NCBI GenBank assembly: GCA_964484135.1
Contig: CAZAEL010000041.1
Location: 1 to 20,619 of the forward strand
Length of the DNA stretch: 20,619 nt
Direction: 5' to 3'
Source of the DNA: CAZAEL01 sp964484135
GTDB taxonomy: Bacteria > Elusimicrobiota > Elusimicrobia > FEN-1173
Every line of letters begins with the position of its first letter. Positions within the stretch are counted from its first letter, which is position 1. The notes under the pieces are model-generated. The model ran no database searches. It was not told the DNA's origin and saw nothing but the letters and a program-made list of their open reading frames with translations. The position numbers were made by a program, and so were the translations under genes. This document shows, piece by piece, positions 6,638 to 14,554 of the stretch.

Positions 6638-7408
6638 TTGTCACAGAGCGTCCCGCTTTTCCAGATCAAAGACCTCCACGTCAGCGTGGAGGGCAAGAAA
6701 ATCCTCAACGGCATCAACCTCACGGTCAAGGCCGGGGAGGTCCACGCCATCATGGGGCCCAACGGCTCCGGCAAGAGCACCCTCTCCTACGCGGCCATGG
6801 GGCACCCCAAATACAAGGTGGAGTCCGGGGAGATCCTCTTGAAAGGAGAGAACATCGCGGGCTTGAAGCCCAACGAGCGCGCGGCCAAGGGGCTGTTCCT
6901 GGCGTTCCAGTATCCCGTGTCCGTTCCCGGCGTGGGCGTGGCCAACTTCTTGCGCACGGCCATGAAGGCGGTGCGCGGCGCGGACATCCCGGTCAAGGAT
7001 TTCCGCAAGGAGCTCAAGGACAAGATGAAATGGCTCTCCATGGACGGGGCCTTCGCCAGCCGCTATCTGAACGAGGGCTTTTCCGGCGGAGAGAAGAAGC
7101 GCCTGGAGATCCTGCAGATGGCGCTCCTGCAGCCGGCCATGGCCATCCTGGACGAGACGGATTCTGGCCTGGACATCGACGCCCTGCGCATCGTGGCCGA
7201 CGGCATCAACCGCATGGCCTCGCCCGAGCGGGGCATCCTGCTGATCACCCATTACCAGCGCCTCCTGGACTACATCAAGCCCCAGGTGGTGCACGTCCTG
7301 GTGGGCGGCCGCGTGGTCCGTTCCGGCGGGCCGGACCTGGCCCTGACCCTGGAGTCCAAGGGATACGAGGGGATCGAGCAGGGGACGTCCGCCGCCGCGC
7401 GGGGCTGA
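6638..7408 (+). CDS. sufC: Fe-S cluster assembly ATPase SufC
   Basis: SufC is the ABC-type ATPase that drives conformational change in the SufBCD scaffold during iron-sulfur cluster assembly; it is cytosolic and not a transporter. The 256-residue product has a Walker A GPNGSGKST at 40-48, the SufC-typical Q-loop region FLAFQYPVSVPGV, the signature FSGGEKKRLEILQM, Walker B AILDETDSGLDIDAL, and the switch histidine in LLITHYQRLL. The start is TTG at 6638: AGGAGG at 6626-6631 sits six bases upstream, and the following residues match family N-termini. It lies 31 bases after rrf2 and 25 before sufD, in one apparent operon. Confidence 0.96.
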   Translation: MSQSVPLFQIKDLHVSVEGKKILNGINLTVKAGEVHAIMGPNGSGKSTLSYAAMGHPKYKVESGEILLKGENIAGLKPNERAAKGLFLAFQYPVSVPGVGVANFLRTAMKAVRGADIPVKDFRKELKDKMKWLSMDGAFASRYLNEGFSGGEKKRLEILQMALLQPAMAILDETDSGLDIDALRIVADGINRMASPERGILLITHYQRLLDYIKPQVVHVLVGGRVVRSGGPDLALTLESKGYEGIEQGTSAAARG

Positions 7409-7433
7409 CCGTTCCCTCCCGCCCTTCCGAGCC

Positions 7434-8780
7434 ATGAAAACCGTCGAGCGAGACCTGCTCCCCTTTTCCGCCGAGAGCTGCGCCCGTCTGGGCGCGTCCC
7501 GCCGGGAAGGCCCGGCCCCGGCGGAACTGCGCCGCCGCGCCTGGAACGCGTACGAAAATTTCCCCATGCCGTCCACGGAAGACGAGGCCTGGCGCAGGAC
7601 CGACATCTCCTTCCTGGATTTGGAGCGCTTTCGCCTGGCGGCCGACGCGGCCCGTCCCGTCCCGGGCGTCCCGGCGCTGTTCGCCGGCGTGGTCGCGCCC
7701 GAGGAAGGGCTGCTCCTGCACGGGGACGACGGTTTTCACCGGCGCCTGCCCGCGGAATGGGCGGAGCGGGGCCTCGTGCTGGAGGACCTGTCCGAGGCCC
7801 TGGCGGCCCGCGGCCCGCTCGTGGAAAAACACCTGGGCCGGGCCCTGTCCCCGCGCAAGGGAAAATTCGAGGCCCTGAACAACGCCCTGTGGAACCGCGG
7901 GGTGTTCGTCCGCGTGCCCAAGGGCCTGGACGTCTCCCTGACCCTCAGGGGCGGGTACGGTTTCGCGTCCGCGGACGGGCAGGCGGTCCTGCCCCGCACC
8001 GTGATCGCGCTGGAGGAGGGGGCCCGCGCCGTGTATTTCGACGAGTATGTGTCGCCTCCCGCGGGGGAGGGGGACGCGGGCGGGTTTCAGGCCCTTTCCT
8101 GCGGCGGGGTGGAGATCTTCCTGGGCCCCGGCGCCCAGCTGACCTACGTCAACATCCAGCGGTGGGGGCGGGGCGTGTTCCATTTCCTGACGCAGAACGC
8201 GCTCCTGGAGCGGGACGCCCGGCTCACCACTTTGGCGGTGTCCCTGGGCGGTCAGACCAGCCGGGTCAACCTGGGTTCCGAGCTCATCGGCCCCGGCGCG
8301 GCCAGCCATTTGTACGGCTTGGTGTTCGGGGACGGGACCCAAAAATTCACGCACCACACCCGGCAGGACCACCAGGTGCCCCACACCCAGAGCGACCTGC
8401 TTTTCAAGGCCGCCTTGAAGGACAAGGCGCGGTCCGTGTACACGGGAATGATCCGCATCGCCAAGGAGGCCCAAAAGGCGGACGCGTACCAGACCAACCG
8501 CAACCTGCTCCTGTCTCCCCAGGCCAAGGCCCACACCATCCCCATGCTGGAGATCCTGGCGGACGACGTGCGCTGCAGCCACGGCGCCACCGTGGGCTCC
8601 CTGGACGAGGACCAGCGCTTCTATTTGATGAGCCGGGGCCTGAACCGGGGAGAGGCGGAACGGATCATCGTGGAGGGGTTTTTCGAGGACGTGCTCCAGC
8701 GCGTGCCCGGCGAATCCGTCCGGGAGAAACTCCGGGCCGCGGTGGAGGCCAAGCTGGGCGAAAGCGCTCCGGAGGCCTGA
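7434..8780 (+). CDS. sufD: Fe-S cluster assembly scaffold protein SufD (SufB/SufD family)
   Basis: SufD partners SufB and SufC in the cluster-assembly scaffold. The 448-residue product has the right-handed beta-helix core typical of the family and the C-terminal block LEILADDVRCSHGATVGSLDEDQRFYLMSRGL. Its Cys381 and His383 correspond to C358 and H360 of E. coli SufD; SufB proteins instead carry an EHEATTS-type motif here. That, the length and the N-terminal helical segment (AWNAYENFPMPSTEDEAWRRTD) favour SufD. ATG at 7434 has only a weak ribosome-binding site, so translation may depend on coupling to sufC. No sufB gene is present in the window, so the protein either pairs with a SufB encoded elsewhere or acts with SufC alone. 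Confidence 0.92.
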   Translation: MKTVERDLLPFSAESCARLGASRREGPAPAELRRRAWNAYENFPMPSTEDEAWRRTDISFLDLERFRLAADAARPVPGVPALFAGVVAPEEGLLLHGDDGFHRRLPAEWAERGLVLEDLSEALAARGPLVEKHLGRALSPRKGKFEALNNALWNRGVFVRVPKGLDVSLTLRGGYGFASADGQAVLPRTVIALEEGARAVYFDEYVSPPAGEGDAGGFQALSCGGVEIFLGPGAQLTYVNIQRWGRGVFHFLTQNALLERDARLTTLAVSLGGQTSRVNLGSELIGPGAASHLYGLVFGDGTQKFTHHTRQDHQVPHTQSDLLFKAALKDKARSVYTGMIRIAKEAQKADAYQTNRNLLLSPQAKAHTIPMLEILADDVRCSHGATVGSLDEDQRFYLMSRGLNRGEAERIIVEGFFEDVLQRVPGESVREKLRAAVEAKLGESAPEA

Positions 8781-8782
8781 TC

Positions 8783-9118
8783 ATGGAGTCCGCGAAAACC
8801 GCGCCCGGAAATTACGTGACCCTGGGCCCCGTGGACGCGGTGCCGGAGGGGTCCCTCAAGGTCTTCCGCGTCGGAGAACGCCGCATCGCGGTCTGCCGCG
8901 CCGGCGGACAGTTTTACGCCATCGAGGACGTCTGCACCCACGACGACGGCCCCCTGGGCGAGGGCACGCTCCGCGGCGAAGAGGTGGAATGCCCCCGCCA
9001 CGGCGCCCGGTTCAGCGTCAAGACCGGCGCGGCGCTGTCCATGCCCGCGGTGGTGCCGGTGAAGGTGTACCGCGTGCGCGTGGAGGGGAACAACATCCAG
9101 GCGGCGGTGGAGGGGTAA
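8783..9118 (+). CDS. Rieske-type [2Fe-2S] ferredoxin
   Basis: This 111-residue protein is a single Rieske domain like the ferredoxin subunits of non-heme oxygenase systems. The cluster motifs are C51-T-H53 in DVCTHDDGPLGEG and C70-P-R-H73 in ECPRHGARFSVKTG, giving the two-Cys two-His ligand set. The start ATG at 8783 is two bases after the sufD stop, and GGAGG at 8771-8775, inside the end of sufD, lies seven bases upstream. It sits between sufD and sufS. Rieske proteins in suf operons occur in several bacterial groups; a role as electron donor or cluster recipient during assembly is inferred from this position. Confidence 0.94.
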   Translation: MESAKTAPGNYVTLGPVDAVPEGSLKVFRVGERRIAVCRAGGQFYAIEDVCTHDDGPLGEGTLRGEEVECPRHGARFSVKTGAALSMPAVVPVKVYRVRVEGNNIQAAVEG

Positions 9119-9126
9119 CGAAAACC

Positions 9127-10404
9127 ATGGCCAAAAACGGTTCTCATCCCGGGTCCTTGGACGCGGCCAAACTCCGCCGGGATTTCCCGATCCTGTCCCG
9201 GAAGGTCCACGGCAAGCCCCTGGTGTACCTGGACAACGCCGCCACCACCCAAAAGCCCCGGAGCGTCCTGGCCGCGCTGACCGGATACTACGAGACCATG
9301 AACGCCAACGTGCACCGGGGCGTCCACACCCTGTCCCAGGAAGCCACCGAGGCCATGGAGGCGGCCCGGACCAAAACCGCCCATTTCCTCGGGGAGGACG
9401 ACCCCGCCTGCGTGGTCTTCACCCGCAACGCCACGGAGGCCATCAACCTGGTGGCCCACGCCTGGGGGCGGAAAAACCTGAAAGCCGGCGACGAAATCCT
9501 GCTCACGGAGATGGAGCACCATTCCAACCTGGTGCCCTGGCAGCTCCTGGCCCGAGCCACGGGCGCGGTCTTGAAATTCATCCCGGTGACGGCCGGCCAT
9601 TACGGGTTCCTGGACACCTCCAAGCTGTCCGGCCTGCTGACGGAGAAAACGAAAATTTTGGCCCTGACCCACATGTCCAACGTGCTGGGCACCATCAACC
9701 CCGTCGAAGACCTGGCCCGCAAGGCCCACGACGCCGGCGCCCTGGTCCTGGTGGACGGGGCCCAGTCCGTGCCCCATCTGCCCGTGTCGGTCAAGGCGCT
9801 GGGCGCGGACTTCCTGGTTTTTTCCGCCCACAAGATGCTGGGCCCCACGGGGATCGGCGTGCTCTGGGCGCGGCGGGAGCTTTTGGAAAACATGGACCCC
9901 TTCCTGGGCGGCGGGGACATGATCCGGGAGGTCTGGCCGGACCATTCCACCTGGAACGACCTGCCCCACAAGTTCGAGGCCGGCACGCCGCACATCGCCG
10001 GCGCGGTGGCCTTCGGCGCGGCCCTGGACTATCTGCGGGCCGCGGGGCTGGAGGCGCTGCGGGCCCATGAAACCGATTTGACCGAATACGCCTTGGGCGC
10101 CCTGGCCGACGCCTTCCCGGACATGACCCTGTACGGCCCGCCGGACGCGGCCCAGAGGGGCGGGGTGATCTCCTTCAACCTCAAAGGGGTCCACGCCCAC
10201 GACGTGGGCACCATCCTGGACCAGGAGGGGGTGGCCGTCCGCGCCGGGCACCATTGCTGCCAGGTGCTCATGAAAAAGTTCGACATCCCGGGCACGGCCC
10301 GGGCCAGCTTCTATCTATACAACGAGAAAAGCGACGTGGACGCGCTGGTGCGCGCTCTTAAGAAGGTCCAGAAGATTTTCGGCGCGGGGGCGGTGAAGGC
10401 GTGA
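9127..10404 (+). CDS. sufS: Cysteine desulfurase SufS
   Basis: SufS is a PLP-dependent group II cysteine desulfurase that removes sulfur from L-cysteine and passes it as persulfide to SufU or SufE. The 425-residue product has the N-terminal YLDNAATTQKP, NVHRGVHTLSQEAT, the PLP-contact region TEMEHHSNLVPW, DGAQSVPHLPV, the PLP lysine K236 in SAHKMLGPTGIGVL and the short catalytic loop AVRAGHHCC with C377 as the expected persulfide cysteine. A second cysteine, C378, follows directly, where E. coli SufS has alanine. ATG at 9127 has an upstream GGAGGGG in the end of the Rieske gene. Its stop overlaps the sufU start (GTGA), implying coupled expression of this partner pair. Confidence 0.96.
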   Translation: MAKNGSHPGSLDAAKLRRDFPILSRKVHGKPLVYLDNAATTQKPRSVLAALTGYYETMNANVHRGVHTLSQEATEAMEAARTKTAHFLGEDDPACVVFTRNATEAINLVAHAWGRKNLKAGDEILLTEMEHHSNLVPWQLLARATGAVLKFIPVTAGHYGFLDTSKLSGLLTEKTKILALTHMSNVLGTINPVEDLARKAHDAGALVLVDGAQSVPHLPVSVKALGADFLVFSAHKMLGPTGIGVLWARRELLENMDPFLGGGDMIREVWPDHSTWNDLPHKFEAGTPHIAGAVAFGAALDYLRAAGLEALRAHETDLTEYALGALADAFPDMTLYGPPDAAQRGGVISFNLKGVHAHDVGTILDQEGVAVRAGHHCCQVLMKKFDIPGTARASFYLYNEKSDVDALVRALKKVQKIFGAGAVKA

Positions 10405-10874
10405 GCGACCTGGACGACCTTTACCGGGACGTGATCCTGGACCACTTCCGCAACCCCCGCAACCGGGGGACGCTGGAGCAGGCGGACATCCGGGTGGAGG
10501 GCGTGAACCCCTTTTGCGGGGACAAGATTTCCTTGACGGTGAAGCTGGAGAACGGGCTCATCCGGGAGGTCCGCATGGACGGAAACGGCTGCTCCATCTC
10601 CCAGTCCTCGGCCTCCATGATGACCGAGGCGCTCAAGGGGAAGACCCTCGCGGAGTCCCAAAAGCTCGTCGGCGACTTCAAACGCATGATGCTGGAGAAA
10701 GGCGCGGCCGAGGACTTGCCCGAGGCCCTGGAGGAGCTGGCCGCCCTGGAGGGGGTCAAGAAATACCCGGTCCGCATCAAGTGCGCGGTGCTGGCCTGGA
10801 ACACGCTGCTGGAGGGCATCCGGGCCTTCGCCGAGGGCAGGGGCCCGGTGAGCAGCACCCACAAGGAAGAATAG
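10401..10874 (+). CDS. sufU: SufU, zinc-dependent sulfurtransferase
   Basis: SufU accepts persulfide sulfur from SufS and is the partner in organisms that lack SufE. The 157-residue product has the IscU-like fold motifs DVILDHFRNPRN and NPFCGD. The putative zinc ligands C39, D41, C64 (in GNGCSISQSSASMM) and C128 (in IKCAVLAW) match the B. subtilis SufU set C41, D43, C66, C128. The extra stretch around residues 90-120 (GDFKRMMLEKGAAEDLPEALEELAALEGVKKYP) is the insertion that separates SufU from IscU. GTG at 10401 overlaps the sufS stop by four bases. Zinc-type function is inferred from ligand pattern and pairing with sufS. Confidence 0.95.
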   Translation: MSDLDDLYRDVILDHFRNPRNRGTLEQADIRVEGVNPFCGDKISLTVKLENGLIREVRMDGNGCSISQSSASMMTEALKGKTLAESQKLVGDFKRMMLEKGAAEDLPEALEELAALEGVKKYPVRIKCAVLAWNTLLEGIRAFAEGRGPVSSTHKEE

Positions 10875-10895
10875 GCGGGAAAGGAGGCGCGCGTC

Positions 10896-11264
10896 ATGCC
10901 TGTCACCGAAGCGGACGTCAAGGGCGTCCTGAAGAACATCCACGACCCGGAGATCCATCTGAGCATCCTGGACCTGGGGTTGATTTACGGCGTGGACATC
11001 CAGCCGGCGGAGGGGGAGAAATCCAAGGTGAACGTGCGCATGACCCTCACCAGCCCGGCCTGCCCGTACGGCCCCCAGCTTTTGAGCAAGACCCACGCGG
11101 AGCTGGCCAAGCTGCCCGGGGTGAGCGACGTCAACCTGGACCTGGTCTGGATCCCCCCGTGGGACCCCCGCACCATGGCCACCGATGAAGTGAAGATGCA
11201 GATGGGGATCTTCGACCTGGAAGACGATCCTTCGGAGGACCGGCCGGAAAAACAAGAGCGTTGA
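10896..11264 (+). CDS. sufT: SufT-like MIP18/DUF59 Fe-S maturation protein
   Basis: DUF59 proteins (SufT, the C-terminal part of Fe-S carrier relatives, eukaryotic MIP18) help mature iron-sulfur proteins. The 122-residue product shows VKGVLKNIHDPEIHLSILDLGLIYGVDI and the family motif TLTSPACPYG with conserved C56, then LPGVSDVNLDLVWIPPWDPRTM. AAGGAGG at 10881-10887 lies eight bases before ATG at 10896. The last ~25 residues are charged and variable. It lies 21 bases after sufU and ends the operon. Whether it acts as a carrier or an accessory factor is not visible. Confidence 0.92.
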   Translation: MPVTEADVKGVLKNIHDPEIHLSILDLGLIYGVDIQPAEGEKSKVNVRMTLTSPACPYGPQLLSKTHAELAKLPGVSDVNLDLVWIPPWDPRTMATDEVKMQMGIFDLEDDPSEDRPEKQER

Positions 11265-11364
11265 TGGGCCGAGGCAAAGGCGTTGAGAAGATGATGGGAA
11301 AGGGGACGGCCATCCCCTGTGGTCGTTTCCGCCTTCCCTGTCAGCGCCGTTCGTGCCGGGTCTC

Positions 11365-11393
11365 TTTCCACCCTTACGTAAAATCTGTATAAT
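11365..11393 (+). promoter_or_regulatory. Promoter for tRNA-Gly
   Basis: Perfect -10 TATAAT at 11388-11393 lies 17 bases after TTTCCA (11365-11370). Transcription would start near 11400, about 42 bases before the tRNA. The 101 bases between the sufT stop and this promoter hold only a weak 6-bp hairpin (11301-11318). Confidence 0.7.
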
Positions 11394-11441
11394 GAACGAC
11401 ACGTTGACGCGGGCCTGCGGTCCCGTTGACGGCGTTTTGAC

Positions 11442-11519
<78 letters not shown>

Positions 11520-11525
11520 TTGATA

Positions 11526-11560
11526 AGAAGCCCCGTTCAGACCATGAGCGGGGCTTTTTT
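11526..11560 (+). terminator. Rho-independent terminator of tRNA-Gly
   Basis: AAGCCCCG (11528-11535) pairs with CGGGGCTT (11549-11556) over a 13-base loop, and the 3' arm runs into six Ts ending at 11560. It starts about ten bases after the mature tRNA end. Confidence 0.88.
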
Positions 11561-11585
11561 GCGGGGGTCTCGCGCGGAGATGCAA

Positions 11586-11614
11586 TTGTTCGCGGCGGCC
11601 CCAAATGGGACAAT
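11586..11614 (+). promoter_or_regulatory. Weak possible promoter upstream of the antiporter gene
   Basis: TTGTTC (11586-11591), 17 bases, GACAAT (11609-11614) fits the antiporter gene start at 11722 with a leader of ~100 bases. The leader is very GC-rich and contains a GGCG/CGCC hairpin near 11669-11689. Matches to consensus are modest. Confidence 0.3.
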
Positions 11615-11721
11615 GAAAATCCATGGGGCGGGCGGCGCGGCCCTCCCGGCGTTCCCGCCCCGGGCGGAAGGCGTTCTCCGAGGAGCGCCGCGCATTCTTT
11701 TGTCATGAGAAAGGGAACCGA

Positions 11722-13401
11722 ATGGACTCGCATTCTTTGACTTTGCTCACGGACATCGCGTACGGGATCATCTTCGCGGCCGTGGCCTCGCATGTGATGC
11801 GCCTGCTGCGGCAGCCGCTCATCCTGGGTTACGTGCTGGGCGGGATCTTCCTCGGGTCCCACCTGGGCTTCGGCCTGGTGACGGACGAACACAGCATCGA
11901 GCTGATCTCGGAGATCGGGCTGATCCTGCTGCTGTTCATCATCGGGCTGGAGATCAACCTCCGGGACCTGGTCAAGATGGGCAAGGCCATGTTCACCCTG
12001 GGGTTCGTCCAGTTCGCGGCCTGCGTGGTCCTGGGCCTGGGGGTCTTTCACTTCCTGGGCTACCGGATGGGCGGGGGACAATACGACCTGTTGTACCTGG
12101 CCGTGGCCGCGGCCCTGAGCTCCACCCTGATCGTGGTGAAGCTCCTGCACGACAAGTTCGAGGTCGGCACCGTCTCCGGCCGGCTGACCATCGGCGTCCT
12201 GGTCCTGCAGGACATTTGGGCCATCCTGTTCATGGCGTTCCAGCCCAACCTGCTGAACCCCCAGCTGGGAAGCATCGCGCGGTCCCTGGGGGCCGGGGTG
12301 GTCCTGGTGTTTTTGGCCTTCGCGGCCAGCCGGTACGTGCTGAGCCGGCTTTTCCACGTGGCGGCCAAAAGCCCGGAACTCGTCCTTTTGACGTCCATGG
12401 CCTGGTGTTTCGCCGTGGGAGGTTTCGCGTCGGAGATGGGGCTTTCCAAGGAGATGGGGGCCCTGATCGCGGGCATGAGCATCGCGGCGTTCCCTTACGG
12501 CGCGGACGTCATCTCCAAACTCTCGGGCATCCGGGATTTCTTCGTGACCCTTTTCTTCGTTTCCCTGGGGCTGAAGGTGCCCAGCCCCACGCCGCAGATG
12601 CTGGCGGCCTCGGGTTTGATCGTGCTCTTCGTGGTGGCGAGCCGGCTCCTGTCCGTGACGCCCACCGTGTTCTTTTTGAGAAACGGCCTGAGGAACGGTT
12701 TCGTGACGGCCCTGAACCTGGCCCAGATCAGCGAATTCTCCCTGGTGATCCTGGCCCTGGGCGCGGGGTACAACCATGTGTCCGAAGGTCTGTCGTCCCT
12801 GGTTTTGTCCTCCATGCTGTTGTCGTCGCTCCTGGCCACGTACCTCATCCAGTTCAACGACCGGCTGGCGCGATGGCTGATGGCGGCCGCGGGGGTCCTG
12901 GGGTGGAGGGAGAAGGGGGGGGCGGGCGGCGATGCGGCCGGGGGACACCATGATGAAAAACGCGACATCATCCTTCTGGGCGGGTTCCGGGCCGGCCAGT
13001 CCTTCCTCAGGGCCGTGGAGAAGGACGCCCCGCAGTTGAAAAAACGCATCCTGGTGGTGGATTACAACACGGCCCTGCAGAGCAGCTACCGGGCCAGGGG
13101 GTTCCACTGGGTCTATGGGGACCTGGCCAACCCGGAGACCTTGGCCCACATCGGCATCGACCACGCCTCCATCGTCATGTGCTCCATTTCCGACACTTTT
13201 CTGAAGGGGATCACCAACCGCCGGCTCCTCTGGCACCTGAAGCGCCTGGCCCCCCACGCCCGCCTGGTGATGACCGCGGACGAGGACGAGGAGGCGGAGG
13301 CCATGATGAAAGAGGGGGCCCACGACGTGCTGGTCTCCGGGAAGCTCTCCGGGGCCTACCTGTTCCACCTGGTCACGCGCAAGACCGCGTCCAAGGTTTG
13401 A
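11722..13401 (+). CDS. CPA2-family (Kef-type) cation/proton antiporter with C-terminal RCK/TrkA-N-like domain
   Basis: The 559-residue inner-membrane protein has about 12 hydrophobic helices in residues ~5-385 with the monovalent-cation:proton antiporter-2 pattern: RQPLILGYVLGGIFLGSHLG, EIGLILLLFIIGLEINLRDL, SSTLIVVKLLHDK and LQDIWAILFM. After a Gly-rich linker, residues ~413-559 resemble an RCK (TrkA-N) regulatory domain: RDIILLGGFRAGQSFL, ILVVDYN, WVYGDLANPETLAHIGIDHASIVMCSISD. The nucleotide-binding glycine motif is GGFRAG, with Phe in place of the second glycine of GxGxxG. It is shorter at the C-terminus than E. coli KefB/KefC (~600-620 residues). ATG at 11722 has AAGGGA five bases upstream. 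K+ or Na+ specificity cannot be read from sequence. Confidence 0.9.
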   Translation: MDSHSLTLLTDIAYGIIFAAVASHVMRLLRQPLILGYVLGGIFLGSHLGFGLVTDEHSIELISEIGLILLLFIIGLEINLRDLVKMGKAMFTLGFVQFAACVVLGLGVFHFLGYRMGGGQYDLLYLAVAAALSSTLIVVKLLHDKFEVGTVSGRLTIGVLVLQDIWAILFMAFQPNLLNPQLGSIARSLGAGVVLVFLAFAASRYVLSRLFHVAAKSPELVLLTSMAWCFAVGGFASEMGLSKEMGALIAGMSIAAFPYGADVISKLSGIRDFFVTLFFVSLGLKVPSPTPQMLAASGLIVLFVVASRLLSVTPTVFFLRNGLRNGFVTALNLAQISEFSLVILALGAGYNHVSEGLSSLVLSSMLLSSLLATYLIQFNDRLARWLMAAAGVLGWREKGGAGGDAAGGHHDEKRDIILLGGFRAGQSFLRAVEKDAPQLKKRILVVDYNTALQSSYRARGFHWVYGDLANPETLAHIGIDHASIVMCSISDTFLKGITNRRLLWHLKRLAPHARLVMTADEDEEAEAMMKEGAHDVLVSGKLSGAYLFHLVTRKTASKV

Positions 13402-13423
13402 TTTCAGCCGGAGGAGACCTTCC

Positions 13424-13585
13424 TCATCCCAGGGCCAGCAGCAGGCCCAGGGAAGCGCCCCAGAGCGCGCTCGTCACCGGGTTCGACGTGAGCGGGCAGG
13501 CGCCCGCGGAGCATCCCGCCAACCGATACCAACCGTAACCCAACATCCCGCCGACAAGCACGTTCAGGACGATCCGCCCGATCAC
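13424..13585 (-). CDS. 53-residue two-helix membrane protein (DUF6132-like)
   Basis: A small protein with two hydrophobic segments (about residues 2-20, IGRIVLNVLVGGMLGYGWY, and 40-53, ALWGASLGLLLALG) around the loop GCSAGACPLTSNPVTS. The C-x4-C-P-[IL]-TSNP loop is characteristic of small proteins annotated DUF6132, often found near thioredoxin or sulfur-handling genes. Its GTG start at 13585 overlaps the stop of the oxidoreductase gene as GTGA, strong evidence that it is translated although short. Function is unknown; the paired cysteines and its position suggest a membrane thiol role in this operon. Confidence 0.82.
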   Translation of the reverse strand: MIGRIVLNVLVGGMLGYGWYRLAGCSAGACPLTSNPVTSALWGASLGLLLALG

Positions 13586-14235
13586 AACGCCCCCGAGACC
13601 GCGGCCCTGAGGACCGCGTCCGCGAACAGGGACTCCGGCACGGCTCCGGAGAATTCGATCCGGTCGTTGATGACCACCTTGGGGACGCCCGTGACGTTGT
13701 ATTTCCGGGAGAGTTCCGGGAACTCGCCCGCCTCCACCGCGTCGGCCGTGATCTGGGGAAAAACCACGGCCAGCTTGTGGGCCGCGCGCACCGCGGCCGG
13801 GCAGAAGGGGCATGCGGGGGTGACGAAGACCTGGATGTGGACCGGGGCCGAGAGGCCGGACAGTTTTTGGCGCACCCGGGCGGACAGGGCCGCGTCTCCC
13901 GAAGCCACGTCGCGGAGGCTTTCCAGGAGCGCGGCGAACTCATAGCCCCCGGGAACGCCGAAGAAACGGACCCGGCCGCCGGAGGGGCCTTCCAGCACCA
14001 GGGCCGGCGATTTGTCGATGTTGTATTCCGCGGCCTTGTCCCGGGCGGTGAGGCGGTCGTGGGTTTCCAGGGTCAGGCGGTCGGAAAGCCCGGCCAGCGC
14101 CCGGGCGAGCCTCTGGGCGAGTTCGCAGGCGGGGCAGTCCGGGGACTCGGTGAAAAGGATCAGCTTGACCGGTCCGCCGAGGGCGGCCAGCCTTTTTCGG
14201 ATCTCCCGTTCGTCCTGCGGCTGAAAGAGGGACAT
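13582..14235 (-). CDS. PDO-type protein disulfide oxidoreductase with two thioredoxin folds
   Basis: The 217-residue protein contains two thioredoxin/glutaredoxin-like units, the layout of archaeal-type protein disulfide oxidoreductase (glutaredoxin-like domain protein family). The first active site is C34-P-A-C37, the second C142-P-F-C145; cis-proline regions follow each (KSPALVL near 75-81 and GVPKVVI). It has no signal peptide, so it should act on cytosolic disulfides. ATG at 14235 has AAGGAGG just upstream. It follows the anti-sigma gene by 84 bases and overlaps the small membrane protein gene by four bases. It may be a target of the sigma factor of the same operon. Confidence 0.9.
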   Translation of the reverse strand: MSLFQPQDEREIRKRLAALGGPVKLILFTESPDCPACELAQRLARALAGLSDRLTLETHDRLTARDKAAEYNIDKSPALVLEGPSGGRVRFFGVPGGYEFAALLESLRDVASGDAALSARVRQKLSGLSAPVHIQVFVTPACPFCPAAVRAAHKLAVVFPQITADAVEAGEFPELSRKYNVTGVPKVVINDRIEFSGAVPESLFADAVLRAAVSGAL

Positions 14236-14319
14236 GTGGGCCTCCTTTTGACGGAAGGCGGCCCAAGGACCGGCCGTTTTGCCCTTCCTCCTTTTGGATG
14301 CCGGGGCCGCAAAAAGGAT

Positions 14320-14553
14320 TCAGGTTTTTGGGGCGATGTGTCGGAGGCGCCGGCGGAGGCGGGCCCGCAGGCCGGAGGAAGGGCGGGTTTGGGGCCGTTG
14401 TTTGAGGGCCAGGACCGTCTTTTCCAAAGAACGGAGGAAGGCCCGGCACGCGGGACATTCCCGCCCGTGCCCCTGGATCAGGAGGCAGAGGCGGGGCGGA
14501 AGTTCATGGTCCAGATAATCGGACAGGAACCGCGCGAGGGAGCCGCATTTCAT
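14320..14553 (-). CDS. Soluble zinc-finger (ZAS) anti-sigma factor
   Basis: ZAS anti-sigma proteins bind and silence an ECF sigma factor. This 77-residue product shows the MKCGSLARFLSDYLDHELP start and the H29-x3-C33-x2-C36 motif, with C3 as likely fourth zinc ligand. The spacing C3-x25-H29-x3-C33-x2-C36 equals that of Streptomyces RsrA (C11, H37, C41, C44). One further cysteine (C23) is present. There is no membrane helix, so it is cytosolic, as RsrA is. It begins one base after the sigma-factor stop (TGA, one base, ATG). Redox sensing is inferred from ligand pattern and from the dithiol oxidoreductase gene that follows. Confidence 0.88.
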   Translation of the reverse strand: MKCGSLARFLSDYLDHELPPRLCLLIQGHGRECPACRAFLRSLEKTVLALKQRPQTRPSSGLRARLRRRLRHIAPKT

Positions 14554-14554
14554 C

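Noticed and set aside
11301..11318. AGGGGA/TCCCCT hairpin as a terminator of the suf operon
   Set aside because: Only six pairs and no following T-run; termination may occur elsewhere before the tRNA-Gly promoter.
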